DNA of 64,000 nt from Ampullaceana balthica (taxonomy: Eukaryota; Mollusca; Gastropoda; Lymnaeidae). Shown piece after piece: positions 35,644 to 46,589 of this stretch (position 1 is its first letter; each line of letters opens with the position of its first letter). Position numbers and translations under genes: made by a program. The notes beneath the pieces were generated by a model, which worked only from the letters and a program-made list of their open reading frames with translations, made no database searches and had not been told where the DNA came from. The stretch covers positions 1,493,001 through 1,557,000 of the forward strand of contig CALYLW010000055.1 of NCBI GenBank assembly GCA_944989445.1, given 5' to 3'.

Positions 35644-35873
35644 CCTTATCTTATCTGTTACAGATGTTCCTTCTATACAGAAGATTATTGTGTCCTACCC
35701 TTATCTATGGTTTGTGTCTAGTCCTGCATTCTTATTAGAGTTTTAAATGTTGATTAAGGGTTGGTTTTCCTGGTTTCTTAAGGCAACCCATTCCACGCCC
35801 GAATTCCGGACGGGAAGAAGGAGAATTTGTGTATGAGTTTGTTCTTTCATACGGAATAAGAAAAGTGCTAATA
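35644..35873 (-). mobile_element. LINE-G 3' fragment
   Basis: Minus-strand family tail (CTTATCTTATCTG, stem-loop with CTTCTATACAGAAG) and the RT C-terminal region down to the PSGIRAWN equivalent. About 230 bp, moderately diverged. Confidence 0.8.
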
Positions 35874-35879
35874 ATATAG

Positions 35880-37815
35880 CTCATGTTGGTACACAATATC
35901 CAGCCAACTCTATCTATTCACATTTCAAAGTCTCAGTACCAGTACGGGCAAATTTTCACCTGGTTGTCCTCATCTGTTATTTTAAAAAACCCAACTCTCT
36001 ACTAAGTCATTTGCCAAATACGAATGTCAAGATAAAATTTTCTTAAGTTTTTAAAAACTGAAACTGATGTTTGTGGAGTGCATATCCCTGATACGTGAAT
36101 CAAATTACAACAGACTTATCATTAACGGAATTTGGTTGGACCATTTGTAAACTTTTGCTGTAGCATATGCATGATTCATTAAAAAAAATGTAATTGAGTT
36201 TATTTTTGATTATGAATCATTCATGATGCATTTTTTAACAGGATCAATGTGTGCAAATGCGTAGAGTTTTCTTTCCACGCTAAATAAAGTACTCATTTTT
36301 TAAAAACTACATATATTTATTGTCTGTCTCTAATACATATGTCTTAAAATGAGTAAAGATCATTTTCAATGAAATAAGGACAGAAAGGTGTCTGTCATTC
36401 TCATTCTGAGAGTAACCAAGTTCAAGGACAGAAATGTGTATGTAGTTCCCCACTCTTCACACTGTCTGATAGTAACCAGGTTTGAGGGAAACTCCAGATT
36501 TATCCTCTCCTGGTTAGCCGGCATGTCTAAAGAAATTTCGCTCTCCTCCATGTCTCCACCATTGTAACATCTGAGACAGGTAACTAAATAATTGTGACCA
36601 CTCATGAGGCTAATATTTTGGGGTTATTATCTGTCTGTTACAGACACTCCTACAGACTATTGCTTTTGTTTACCCCAGTTGCTGCTCACAGGGCACTGGA
36701 TTGTTATCCTGCACTCTATGGTGCAATCAGTGTTCAGACTGGTAATGTATATGCTACAAATGTGTCCTACAATGTTTTAAGGGCTGGTATTTAGGACAAA
36801 GGGCATTTTTTAATATTGTGTAAGTATAGTACAATTTAATTTAAAGATGAAGTGGTCATATGGTCACAAGTAGTGGCCTATGATTGACAACTCTATTTAA
36901 TGTTTTAAGTATAAGATGCCATATTTTTTTTTAAACATGTCAACATTTTTATTGCTACATTGACATTGTTCAACTTTTCTACTTAATAAGTTGTAAAGAC
37001 ACATTTCATTAAGTAAAAAAAAATTTTTTTTTGCTGTGCATTTATTTCCTTCTGTTGCTTGAAATGATAAATTTTAAATACGGTACATTAAAAATTTAAA
37101 GATAATTTTCTTAGCACATAAAAATTAATTGAAATTGTAAATTTTAAAAAAATTGTTATAGTGCAGTTATCATTCTATAGATTAAAATACATGTATACAT
37201 TTCTCCTGGAAATTGCACCAAGTATTGGGGTAAAAAAATTTGAGGCCAAGTAATGACTTAAGTAACCTTGAACCAATACAAGGAGTTCATCACTAGCCTC
37301 ACCAGAAGAATGGTAAGACTGCTAGGTTAAAGCACTGAAAGATTGTTGACAAGATTGTGAGTTCAACAATAAATGTTCAAAAAGTTCTGGTCCTACATAC
37401 TCATACAGTTACTTATAAAATGAATAACCAGCTGTAAAACAAGGGATTGTTTTTAAATATATTATCAGTAATACAGACTACGTCTAAACCTGTAAATCAA
37501 TGATACTTACAAGCGATTATGTTGAAAACAATATGCATATTTTTAATAGTATAAATTATACAGTACACCATTTCACCAGTTAACATGGTCAACTACATAA
37601 CGATCGATAGTTGGAATAGATTATATTGCTTATATGACCTGAAGATTTGGTAAAAACATGTATTGAAATATTAAAATAATTTTTGTTTTCATTCAAACTC
37701 ATATCACTGATCAACTCACTATCGAGCTGAAATTTAATTTAGATTTAGTAGCTGTTTCGCATTGCAGCCTTAGCATATATTAGTATCGATCAGGAGTTCG
37801 TCATTTCAATGACAC
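35880..37815. other. Intergenic, no gene seen
   Basis: AT-rich sequence. Near 36637 a CTGTCTGTTACAGACACTCC segment may be a very old LINE-G tail. The 79-codon minus-strand frame at 36366-36605 has no recognisable domain. Confidence 0.45.
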
Positions 37816-37821
37816 ACTGGC

Positions 37822-37998
37822 CTAAAGTCTAGATAGTTCACATGGCAGTTGTGTAATTAAGTCCTGTACTGTGTTAGGTTGCCGAATCCTGGCGATAAGT
37901 TTTTGCTGCGATTTGATAGAACCCTTCAATTTCATTATTCCGTCATCCCACATCGTGATGTTACACAACACATACACCCAGAGGTTTATTCGTAGAAC
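37822..37998 (-). CDS. Candidate terminal exon of an unidentified gene
   Basis: On the minus strand TTTCCCACAG precedes a 58-codon open frame ending in TAG (VLRINLWVYVLCNITMWDD ... LITQLPCELSRL). The acceptor, phase 0 entry and GC content above the surroundings suggest a last coding exon. I do not recognise the protein. Upstream exons would lie at higher coordinates and none could be confirmed, so chance is possible. Confidence 0.35.
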   Translation of the reverse strand, partial: VLRINLWVYVLCNITMWDDGIMKLKGSIKSQQKLIARIRQPNTVQDLITQLPCELSRL

Positions 37999-38141
37999 CT
38001 GTGGGAAAATCATCAAATTTAAAGACGTTTTTAAATATTTTTTTTAAGCAACACCAATTTAGAGCATTAGAAAAGATTTACATTTAAATATTTTTAATAC
38101 ATGTAATCACATCCATTGAAAACTAATTTGGTGAAACACAG

Positions 38142-38221
38142 ACTTCCAGAACAATCATTAGCGTCCCAGCCACTTGGAGCGGTGGAAACCATCTCCAGTG
38201 ATGGAAGTCACCTCGACATTG
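38142..38221 (+). CDS. Candidate internal exon of an unidentified gene
   Basis: AAACACAG precedes and GTAAAT follows an 80-nt segment open in one frame (LPEQSLASQPLGAVETISSD, then GSHLDI). Composition differs from the AT-rich surroundings. No neighbouring exon was identified and the protein is not recognised. Confidence 0.25.
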
Positions 38222-39600
38222 GTAAATTTTTTCAAATATTTTTAATTCCAGAGTGGATTATGAATATAGACATGGGCGTCCTTAGAGGTTTTTATTGGGA
38301 AGAAAGTTTTTTGTTTTGTTTCGTAACTTGTCACGATCGCTAAAGAGAATGCCAAGGTTACCAGTTCTGGGTTGGGGCGCGGGCTGCATTTGCTCCCCGG
38401 TCACCCATGAATATAAGCATTTGGGTATTATAATTTACAAACAGTGTATATGAAAATGATAAATAGTGTAAATATTTTACTACTATATGAAATAAGCCTA
38501 TTGGCTATCGTATACATATACATGATTAAATTTCAACGAGGGCTCAATAATTTCATTACAATTTCAACCGATCAATTTGTTCGTATCAAGTTAATGTTTA
38601 CAAAGGTGAAGTTTGGTAGAAGTAGAAGTATATGTGTAATTAGTTATGATTCTTAATTAAGACTTCTAATGAGGGACTTTTTGTTGTCAAAATGTGTTAT
38701 TTTTACTGATGGTTGCGTCACATAGCTTTTACTAGAAAATTAGTACATAAAGTTTGTATTTTGCCCTTCAAATATTTAATTTTACTAACTAAAAGCAATG
38801 TTCCCTTTAAGGTTCATTGGTCCGTTTGCAAAGTAACAAACTCATGTGCAACGTTGCACAGCTTTCATTTCTGTGCAAACTTTAACACCCCGCAAACAAG
38901 GAAAATTAAATTATCCTTTTCAAAATTTACAACGCGGTAATTCTAAACTGATGTGCGTCGTCGGTCAAATATCAAATAACTCTTGTAATGTTATAAAGAA
39001 TTTGCTTTAAAACATCCAATCTTCATACAATTGCTAGCCAGCTCCCTGATAAACGCTGAATATAAATAATAATAATAAAACTGCGATATATTTTGAAAAA
39101 GTGAAAAGCCAGAATATCGTTTATTGTTAAACATATTTTAAACATTTATTAGTGGACAATAATACGAATTATTATTGTAAGAATTAAAAGAAATGAAATT
39201 TCAATTATCCGGGTTGTTTTTCAAATGTTAATTACTGTGCATATATGAATGAATACAAGAAACAAATGACATATTACTAACAACTCCCGACCATAATATA
39301 TGACACAACATAACAAAAACGATAAACCACCCGTAATTTACAACTTTTGCGTCATATAATATATGGCTTACCGGTACCCATACCCTGTTCAGAGACTTTA
39401 TTTTTGGACAGCCCCTTACTGGAGATACGAGATACAAACAGTTCAAATCGGGAGTGGGGAGGGGAGGAGCAGTACTTTCATGCCACCCCGCTTGTGTTCT
39501 TGTAGACGTGCCTGAGCACATACATTGACCAATATCTAAAGACAGGCGCCAACATTGTACAGTGTCACATAAGAAAACCCAGTGTCACCTGGTTGGGGTG
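38222..39600. other. Intergenic, no gene seen
   Basis: AT-rich DNA with short open frames lacking domains. The 97-codon minus-strand frame at 39228-39521 is unsupported. Confidence 0.45.
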
Positions 39601-39601
39601 G

Positions 39602-40181
39602 CGTTCTCTCTCTTTGCACATATCCTGGTTAACCACTGCGATGACACATTACATCTCTTCGTTCTCTCTCTTTGCACTCATCCTGGTTAACCACTGCGAT
39701 GACACATTACATCTCTTCGTTCTCTCTCTTTGCACCTATCCTGGTTAACCACTGCGATGACACATTACATCTCTTCGTTCTCTCTCTTTGCACCTATCCT
39801 GGTTAACCGCTGCGATGACACATTACATCTCTTCGTTCTCTCTCTTTGCACTCATCCTGGTTAACCACTGCGATGACACATTACATCTCTTCGTCCTCTC
39901 TCTTTGCACTCATCCTGGTTAACCACTGCGATGACACATTACATCTCTTCGTCCTCTCTCTTTGCACTCATCCTGGTTAACCACTGCGATGACACATTAC
40001 ATCTCTTCGTTCTCTCTCTTTGCACTCATCCTGGTTAACCACTGCGATGACACATTACATCTCTTCGTCCTCTCTCTTTGCACTCATCCTGGTTAACCAC
40101 TGCGATGACACATTACATCTGTTCGTTCTCTCTCTTTGCACTCATCCTGGTTAACCACTGCGATGACACATTACATCTCTT
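39602..40181. repeat. Minisatellite, 58-bp unit, 10 copies
   Basis: Exactly spaced 58-bp units beginning CGTTCTCTCTCTTTGCAC and containing the palindrome GGTTAACC and GATGACACATTACATC. Units differ by single bases (CACTCATCC, CACCTATCC, CACATATCC; CACTGCG versus CGCTGCG), and near-identity indicates recent amplification. No coding signal. Confidence 0.95.
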
Positions 40182-40666
40182 CGTTCCTATGTAGGCTATC
40201 ATAGATGGACCAATAGTGGCCTTTAAAATTTAAATAATAAATTAATTCAAATAATTCATTTAAAATTCAAATAACATTTCCGTAAAACGCATAGAAATTG
40301 CTCAGCTGAAAAGCTGTGATTGGATGCTTAAAAAATAAGGTGAATTCATGTGACAATAGTGATATTTCATGTCTAGATATCATTATGTTAATAATAATAT
40401 TTAAAATACCAATTTCATGTCTTGTTTAAAAATAAAAATAATTTGCAATGAGATTATCATAGTGATTTTAGTAATATCAGAGATTATAGAGGGTATGGAA
40501 GAGCCAAACATCGAAACACTTACACAGTATTTACAGAACTTGATGACATAGTGCAATACGATACAATAAAAAAAAATCCTGTCAAATTTTATTGTTTTTA
40601 CTAAGTTGTCATTAAATTCATTCTGGAACATTCGGATTTAATGACAGGGGTTTTCGGAGACTGTAT
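40182..40666. other. Spacer between two minisatellites
   Basis: AT-rich unique sequence. The 76-codon minus-strand frame at 40401-40631 has no recognisable domain. Confidence 0.5.
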
Positions 40667-40939
40667 AGTCTCACGTTAGTGACCCCAGTCTCACGTTAGT
40701 GACCCCAGTCTCACGGTAGTGACCCCAGTCTCACGTTAGTGACCCCAGTCTCACGTTAGTGACCCCAGTCTCACGTTAGTGACCCCAGTCTCACGTTAGT
40801 GACCCCAGTCTCACGTTAATGACCCCAGTCTCACGTTAGTGACCCCAGTCTCACGTTAGTGACCCCAGTCTCACGTTAGTGACCCCAGTCTCACGTTAGT
40901 GACCCCAGTCTCACGTTAGTGACCCCAGTCTCACGTTAA
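40667..40939. repeat. Minisatellite, 20-bp unit, left part (about 13.6 copies)
   Basis: Perfectly spaced 20-bp units AGTCTCACGTTAGTGACCCC, with one CACGGTAG and one GTTAATGA variant. The array stops mid-unit at the LINE-G insertion and continues at 42288. Confidence 0.95.
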
Positions 40940-42287
40940 TTACAAGCCTGTATCGCTTACTAGTATCACCTGTAAATTACTAGAACACATAATATATAGT
41001 AGAATAGTTAACCACCTTGACAAATATAATGCCCTATGCCCACATCAACACGGCTTTAGAAAAAACAGATCATGTGAAACACAATTAATAGGTCTAATAG
41101 ATAAACTATCAAAAGGCTTAGACAAAAATGATCAAATAGATACAATATTACTAGACTTCTCAAAAGCATTTGACAAAGTTCACCACCTTAGTTTACTTAA
41201 AAAACTTAACTACTTTGGAATCTCAGGTCCCTTACATCACTGGATCCAAGACTTCCTTTTGGGCAGGGAGCAAACTGTAATAATTAATGGATCTAAATCT
41301 GCACCAATAAAGGTTAACTCAGGAGTTCCACAAGGAACTGTGCTAGGTCCCTTACTCTTTTTAATTTATATAAATGATTTACCCAACAACATCTCAACAG
41401 GTACAAAAGTTAGGTTATTTGCTGATGATTGTATAATCTATAGAACAATTAAATCAGAACAAGACAGCAAAATTTTACAAAAACACTTAGATGAATTGAT
41501 AAAATGGGAAACTAACTGGAGTATGTCTTTCCACCCAGAAAAGTGTCAACTGTTAAGAGTAACAAAGAAAAAGAAACAAATAAATTCAAAATATTACATT
41601 CATGGAACAGAACTGACCCTAACTAAAGATGCAAAATACTTAAGAATCTTAATAAATGAGAAACTATCATGGAATCCCCATCTCAATGAAGTTATTAAAA
41701 AATCAAACAAAACCTTAGGCTTTATAAAAAGAAACTTTAACAAATGTAATAGAGATATAAAACTAAAATGCTACCTCACTTTGGTGAGACCTGTACTAGA
41801 ATATGCATCTTCTGTATGGGACCCATCCACCAAAGAAAACATTGATAAACTAGAACAAATTCAAAAAAGAGCTGCCACATTCATTACTGGAGAATATTCA
41901 AAACTGACAAGAATAACACCATTAGTTGAATCATTAAACCTTGAAACACTAGAGGATAGAAGAACCAAGAGCAAAGTAGTAATCATACATAAAGCAATTA
42001 ATTCTAATTTAGAAATACAACACAAAGATAACTTAATACAACCCTCAGATAGACATAAGGATAAAAACACCTTTATTATTCCGTATGCAAGAACAAACAC
42101 ATACAAGTTTTCCTTCTTCCCGTCCGGAATTCGGGCGTGGAATGGGTTGCCTGAAGAATCCAGGAAAACCAACACGTTATCAACATTTAAATCTCTAATA
42201 AAAATGCAGGACTAAACACAAACCATAGATAAGCGTAGGACGCAATAATCTTCTGTATAGAAGGAGCGTCTGTAAATAGATAAGATA
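40940..42287 (+). mobile_element. Youngest LINE-G copy, open RT frame, inserted in the minisatellite
   Basis: 5'-truncated non-LTR element with a frame open from about 40942 to the stop at 42213-42215 (about 424 codons). Reverse-transcriptase blocks are in order: [35 protein letters not shown] (motif A), [20 protein letters not shown] (motif B), LFADDCIIY (motif C with the catalytic DD), then the C-terminal [15 protein letters not shown] and [10 protein letters not shown]. Endonuclease and N-terminal RT are missing, so it cannot be autonomous. The 3' UTR has the GACGC...GCGTC stem-loop (42239-42270) and GATAA repeats. Jockey/CR1-like by RT pattern; clade not settled. Confidence 0.9.
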
Positions 42288-42360
42288 AGTTAGTGACCCC
42301 AGTCTTACGTTAGTGACCCCGGTCTCACGTTAGTGACCCCAGTCTCACGTTAGTGACCCC
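42288..42360. repeat. Minisatellite, 20-bp unit, right part (about 3.6 copies)
   Basis: Continues the array of 40667-40939 in register. Joining the two sides across the LINE-G copy requires GTTA to be shared, consistent with a 4-bp target duplication. Confidence 0.9.
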
Positions 42361-42369
42361 CAGCCATTG

Positions 42370-42550
42370 TATCTGGACCCCCTTCATCCCGTCCAACTTA
42401 TGCCCATGTATCGTGGTACTGGTTTCTGTTTGGCTTCCACGCCCTATTATAAGACCATAAATTAGAGGATCAATACTTGTCAACAGTAAGAAAGGAGCCG
42501 CAGTGAATATAGTAGAGTGCTCCATGCCCGATCGTTGGACCGGGACTAAA
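42370..42550 (-). pseudogene. Possible rhodopsin-like GPCR TM7 exon or fragment
   Basis: The minus-strand frame reads IFTAAPFLLLTSIDPLIYGL, a hydrophobic stretch with a DPxxY motif placed as in transmembrane helix 7 of class A receptors. A possible acceptor (AAAAGGCAG) lies just upstream. After the helix the frame lacks a clear helix 8 and runs into the minisatellite. No TM1-TM6 exon was found nearby, so this may be the last exon of a receptor, a pseudogene piece, or chance. Confidence 0.35.
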
Positions 42551-43423
42551 CTGCCTTTTTAAACTCCAGCACTCAGCTCTAGCGCTGTCCATGCACATTC
42601 CACAAGTGCTCCCCAAAGATTTCATATTTCTGTAAGTATTATTTTGATTATGATGACACACCACTCCCTCTAAAATCCACTTACACCCCCACACACTCTT
42701 GAGTCATTGAGTCATAAGTGATATACACAAAGGGCCGAAGTCTGTAATTTTGGTTTGGAATATCACCATTAGCCGTTATATTATCCTAGGTCAGAGAAAG
42801 CGTTAGCTCTGGTCTTGCTAAGAAGCCACTGGTTCTCAAAAACTTTTCAAACTGCAAACGACCCTTTCGGAAAAGCGAGGGGAAAATTTGTGTTATTTAG
42901 TTATTTATCCACTCCATCCCAACCCCTAAGTGACACCTAACTAAGAGATTTTACTGGCAAATTTCACAAATTATCAATCAGCATTTTCTCTGGAAAAAAA
43001 TTAATGTTTGAGAATCCCCGCGTGCCTTCAAGCTCCAACATAAACAAGCATAGGCTACTTGATATCCTATTCCCTGTTACGGTGGCACCACAACTCGCTA
43101 CGGCTTATCACAGGGAGCCTACTATTACTATAGCGGACTTCTCCTCGACCTAATCATGTCCAACCATACGTTGCATAACTAACTTGACAAGGAACTTTAG
43201 GTGAAGGGTTCGTGTGAGGGAGCGGTGATTTAGGCACAGTCTGTCATGTTCCTAGGCATTACAATGGGCCAGGGGTTATTAGAATGAACACAAATGAAGG
43301 AGCAAGTTTGCCGACTTAGGACATGGTATTTGATGGTCTTCTGGGCATTACAATTACATGAGGGTTTTCAATTTAGTGAACGCTTAAAATCAGTCTGAAT
43401 CGGAACACCGGTATATCATAAAC

Positions 43424-43753
43424 CAGGGGTCTGGAAACTTTAAGTCTGAGAGAGCCATAAACACCATATATTTTGAAAAGTAATTCTTTGAGAGCCATAC
43501 ATTGTGTTTAAAACTAAAAATTCAAGTAAATGTGAGCATTTTGTGTAATTTCAACACTAAAAGTACAAAAATTGTGTCTCTGAATTCTTTTAAATAACAT
43601 TGTTATGCTGTTTTTATATGCAAATAATAAGTAGATCAGAGGAGTCTGAATAACCGGATTCTTTTAAAAAATATAATTGAACAATTTTCTGAGAGCCATG
43701 TGCAGCCATCAATAGCCACATCTGGCTCGCGAGCCACGGTTTCCCCACCCCTG
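43424..43753. mobile_element. hAT MITE with exact 8-bp target duplication
   Basis: Ends CAGGGGTCTGGAAACTTT and GGTTTCCCCACCCCTG. TCATAAAC is repeated exactly at 43416-43423 and 43754-43761. Internal repeats of GAGAGCCAT and the GGCTCGCGAGCCACGG segment near the right end are typical of non-autonomous hAT elements with CAGGGGTC termini. No coding capacity. Confidence 0.85.
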
Positions 43754-43761
43754 TCATAAAC

Positions 43762-44740
43762 ACTGACATTTGGTTTCAGCTCAGATGCGTAGCTAGTACA
43801 TGTATATATATTGCGACCGATGACAAACTAACAATTAAACAAATTTGTCTTAAAACACAGAACAGGGGAAAGTGTTTCAAATTTAAAATAAATTAAAAAT
43901 TATCGTGTCAATTCCATAAGCTTAAAAAATCCTTCGTTCGGCTTCCTTCCATGTTGTATAACTGGTGGCTATGATTGTTTTTGTGAGGCTTTAGTTTTTT
44001 CCCCTCGCTTTTCAGCACTAATTAAAGCTTTAACTCAAACGAAGCTAGTGAGTATAGACATGGAACAGACACGTAAAGCGGCTTTATTGATTGGTGAATA
44101 TAATAGCCACTACAGTGAACTTGTGACCTTGTTCACTAATTATTCTATTTATTTATTTTGCTAACTTACATAATTATAACGTAGCGCTGTAACCCTCATT
44201 GTGACGCCCCTGTATCTTTACGACCGGTGACATAATTCATAATATGTAGTCTAATTCCAGCAATCCTCTAGCTATGCTTCAGTTTCTGCTAGACTGGTTG
44301 GTTGGCTAAAGTTGGCCTGTATTTTGTTGTTATTGTGATCTACATAACGCGTATAATTTATTAATACACAATTATTAAAAAAATATTTAGTAGCTAGAGT
44401 TAATGCACAAGTGGTAGGTCAAGTTTTTCCCCATTTCCCCTACGGAAAGCGCCGCTCTCAATACATGTATCAGAACAGAGTAACAGATGGACATGGAATG
44501 GAGCTTTTCCTTTATACGCCACGGCTTGTAATCTTTCTCTTGCTGTCAATATGTTGAGGTTTAACTAATAACATCTTTTTAAATTCTAACGAGATGACCA
44601 AATAAGGATGTTTTAGAGAGTTCATAATATTTCAATGGTATTTACTGTGGTTATTGAAAATAAAGTACACGTCGTATATGTCTAAACTAAACCGTTATCT
44701 TTGGCCATGACGTCAAACAAGGTTGTCTAAGTGTCTCTTG
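43762..44740. other. Intergenic, no gene seen
   Basis: Mixed-composition sequence without convincing open frames, splice-flanked exons or recognised repeats. Confidence 0.45.
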
Positions 44741-44754
44741 TTTTTTCGCCACGT

Positions 44755-45420
44755 TGACGGATGCCTTCAGAGAAAAAGACTAGATTTGATACCAGGTACC
44801 GAAATGATAGCTAGCATCAAGAAGCTTCAGACCTAATTCAAGGCTCCACCAGATATCATTAGAGGCATGCTGATGATCGTGCCCTAAACGCTGGATCAGA
44901 AACGAATATCAAAGCTGATTTCTCGAATAGCTTCACTCATTTCGGTCTCAGCGTGAAAAGAAAATAGAATTGTAAAAAACATTGTGTTGAGCCTATAGGA
45001 AAAGTATCATAACTCAACAAAATGAAATGACACATGGGACTGTGCAAACTACGCTTCTCTCGTCAGTGAAATTCGGACGGTGTATCGACGCTATATAGGA
45101 TTGTTGAAGTACTTTCATAAAACCTTCGGTAAATGGCAAGGGAGCCAGGGACTGAGGCACTCGCACATGCATACAATCCCGAACATCTTACTGTTGGAAT
45201 GCAGTCCCGTCTTCGATAAGCGAGACATATTGTGAGAATGTCAGATATGGGCTTGACTTAAAAAATACTCCATAGTGAGCTGAGTATGAAAGGGTTTGCT
45301 GGTGTGTATAAGCCAAGCAAACAGACTACTAATTGGCGACTGCACTTAACTCGCAAGGGTATTTCGTGCTAGAATCGGTCTCAGAATCCACGGGTGCACT
45401 CTCAGCCAAGGGCGGTAAAA
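44755..45420 (+). pseudogene. Decayed RTE-like LINE fragment
   Basis: The plus strand shows, with stops and shifts, ADDRALNAGSETNIKADFSN then FTHFGLSVKRK (RT motif C and following block), MQSRLRWARHIVRMSDMGL-like and KKILHSELSMKG-like segments (the conserved RWxGHVxRM block of RTE-type proteins), and a terminal TNWRLHLTRKG. Same class as the remnant at 31450-32460 but the opposite strand. Non-functional. Confidence 0.6.
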
Positions 45421-46016
45421 CCTAACAAAAAGATACGAGGATTGAAAATGTCAATATCTATATCATAATAAGAATAATACGAATAAGAAATCAACATGCA
45501 AACATTTATCTTCAAAGGGCGAGCTGTTGAGTCAGTTTTATTTTGAACATTTATTTATATAAAAATAGATTTTCTAAAACTTCGAAATTTAAAAAAAATG
45601 TATGAAGAAATAATTATATTATAAGTCATTCAATTAATCTCGGACAACAAACAATTCTTTATTCCAAGCAACACTCCAAAGCAAAAACCGCAGATTAAAA
45701 TAAAACGCAACTCAAATTTTAATGATAACAACCTTTTTTAGAATTATGGTTAGTTTAACCCACCCCGAAGCATAGGGCATTTGTCCAATTTTTATTGCAT
45801 TTCTCACCTTTCTATGAACGGTAGTCCCTGAGACCTCCCTATTATTAAGTGCGTGAATGATATAATTTGTATTTCACTTAAAAATACAATTTTAGACATG
45901 AACTGTTACTTTTACTGAAGGTGTGATATTGAGACAACATGCGTCAACACAGAGGCGTCACTAGGGTTGGTGTCACCCGGGGCGGTAGCTCATGGTGTCA
46001 CCCCTTCACGACTGAA

Positions 46017-46375
46017 GGGGCCGTCCATAAATGACGTCACGCGAGGTTGCCAATTTTTACCCCACCCTCCCCCAGCGTCATACTTTGTCACAAAAATATA
46101 GACCCCGTCCCTTTTTTACGATATGACGTCACAAAACTTTGACACCCCACCCCAAAGCCGTATTTTCTCAATAAAAATTAGCATGTTGCAAATTATTTTT
46201 TTTCATTTAAATATGTATTTAGGGTAAGTCTGCACTGTAATATCGTAACACGCGTGAAGTCATTGAAAACGTAATTAAATAAATGGTAAACAATCAAATA
46301 TTTAAGTGGAACTTTTATTTTAAGTTTCGCGTTTTTGATGTGACGTCACATTTCTTAAACACCCCCCTCATGCGT
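46017..46375. mobile_element. Harbinger-like MITE remnant inside the hAT element
   Basis: Starts GGGGCCGTCCATAAATGACG and carries the family's C-rich blocks, GACGTCACAAAACTTTGAC and AAGTCTGCACTGTAATATCG. The right terminus is decayed into C/G runs. It shows what the copy at 20867 looked like before its own insertion. Confidence 0.65.
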
Positions 46376-46589
46376 GGACCCCCCCCCTATGGTGGATTAA
46401 AAGGGGGGGGGGTGCTGAACGGGCTAAAGCCCCCAAATAATTTAAGGGCCCCGAAACTTTTTATGAATTATAGTGTATAATAAAGATGCAGGCCATTATG
46501 TTTGTACGAATCCCTGAAAATGCCTTGGACAGTCATACGGCAATGCTGCAAATGAGTAGGAAATAAAACCGAAAGCAGGCTATTCTTCG

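Noticed and set aside
39228..39521. 97-codon minus-strand frame with hydrophobic end
   Set aside because: No family resemblance, and its splice and start context are weak.
39602..40181. Tandem array considered as a CRISPR-like locus
   Set aside because: Units are contiguous 58-mers with no unique spacers, and the context is clearly animal; it is a minisatellite.
42828..43018. Possible hAT element with CACTGGTTCTCAAA and TTTGAGAATCCCCGCG ends
   Set aside because: The inverted ends are suggestive of Charlie-type hAT elements, but they are imperfect and no 8-bp duplication could be found.
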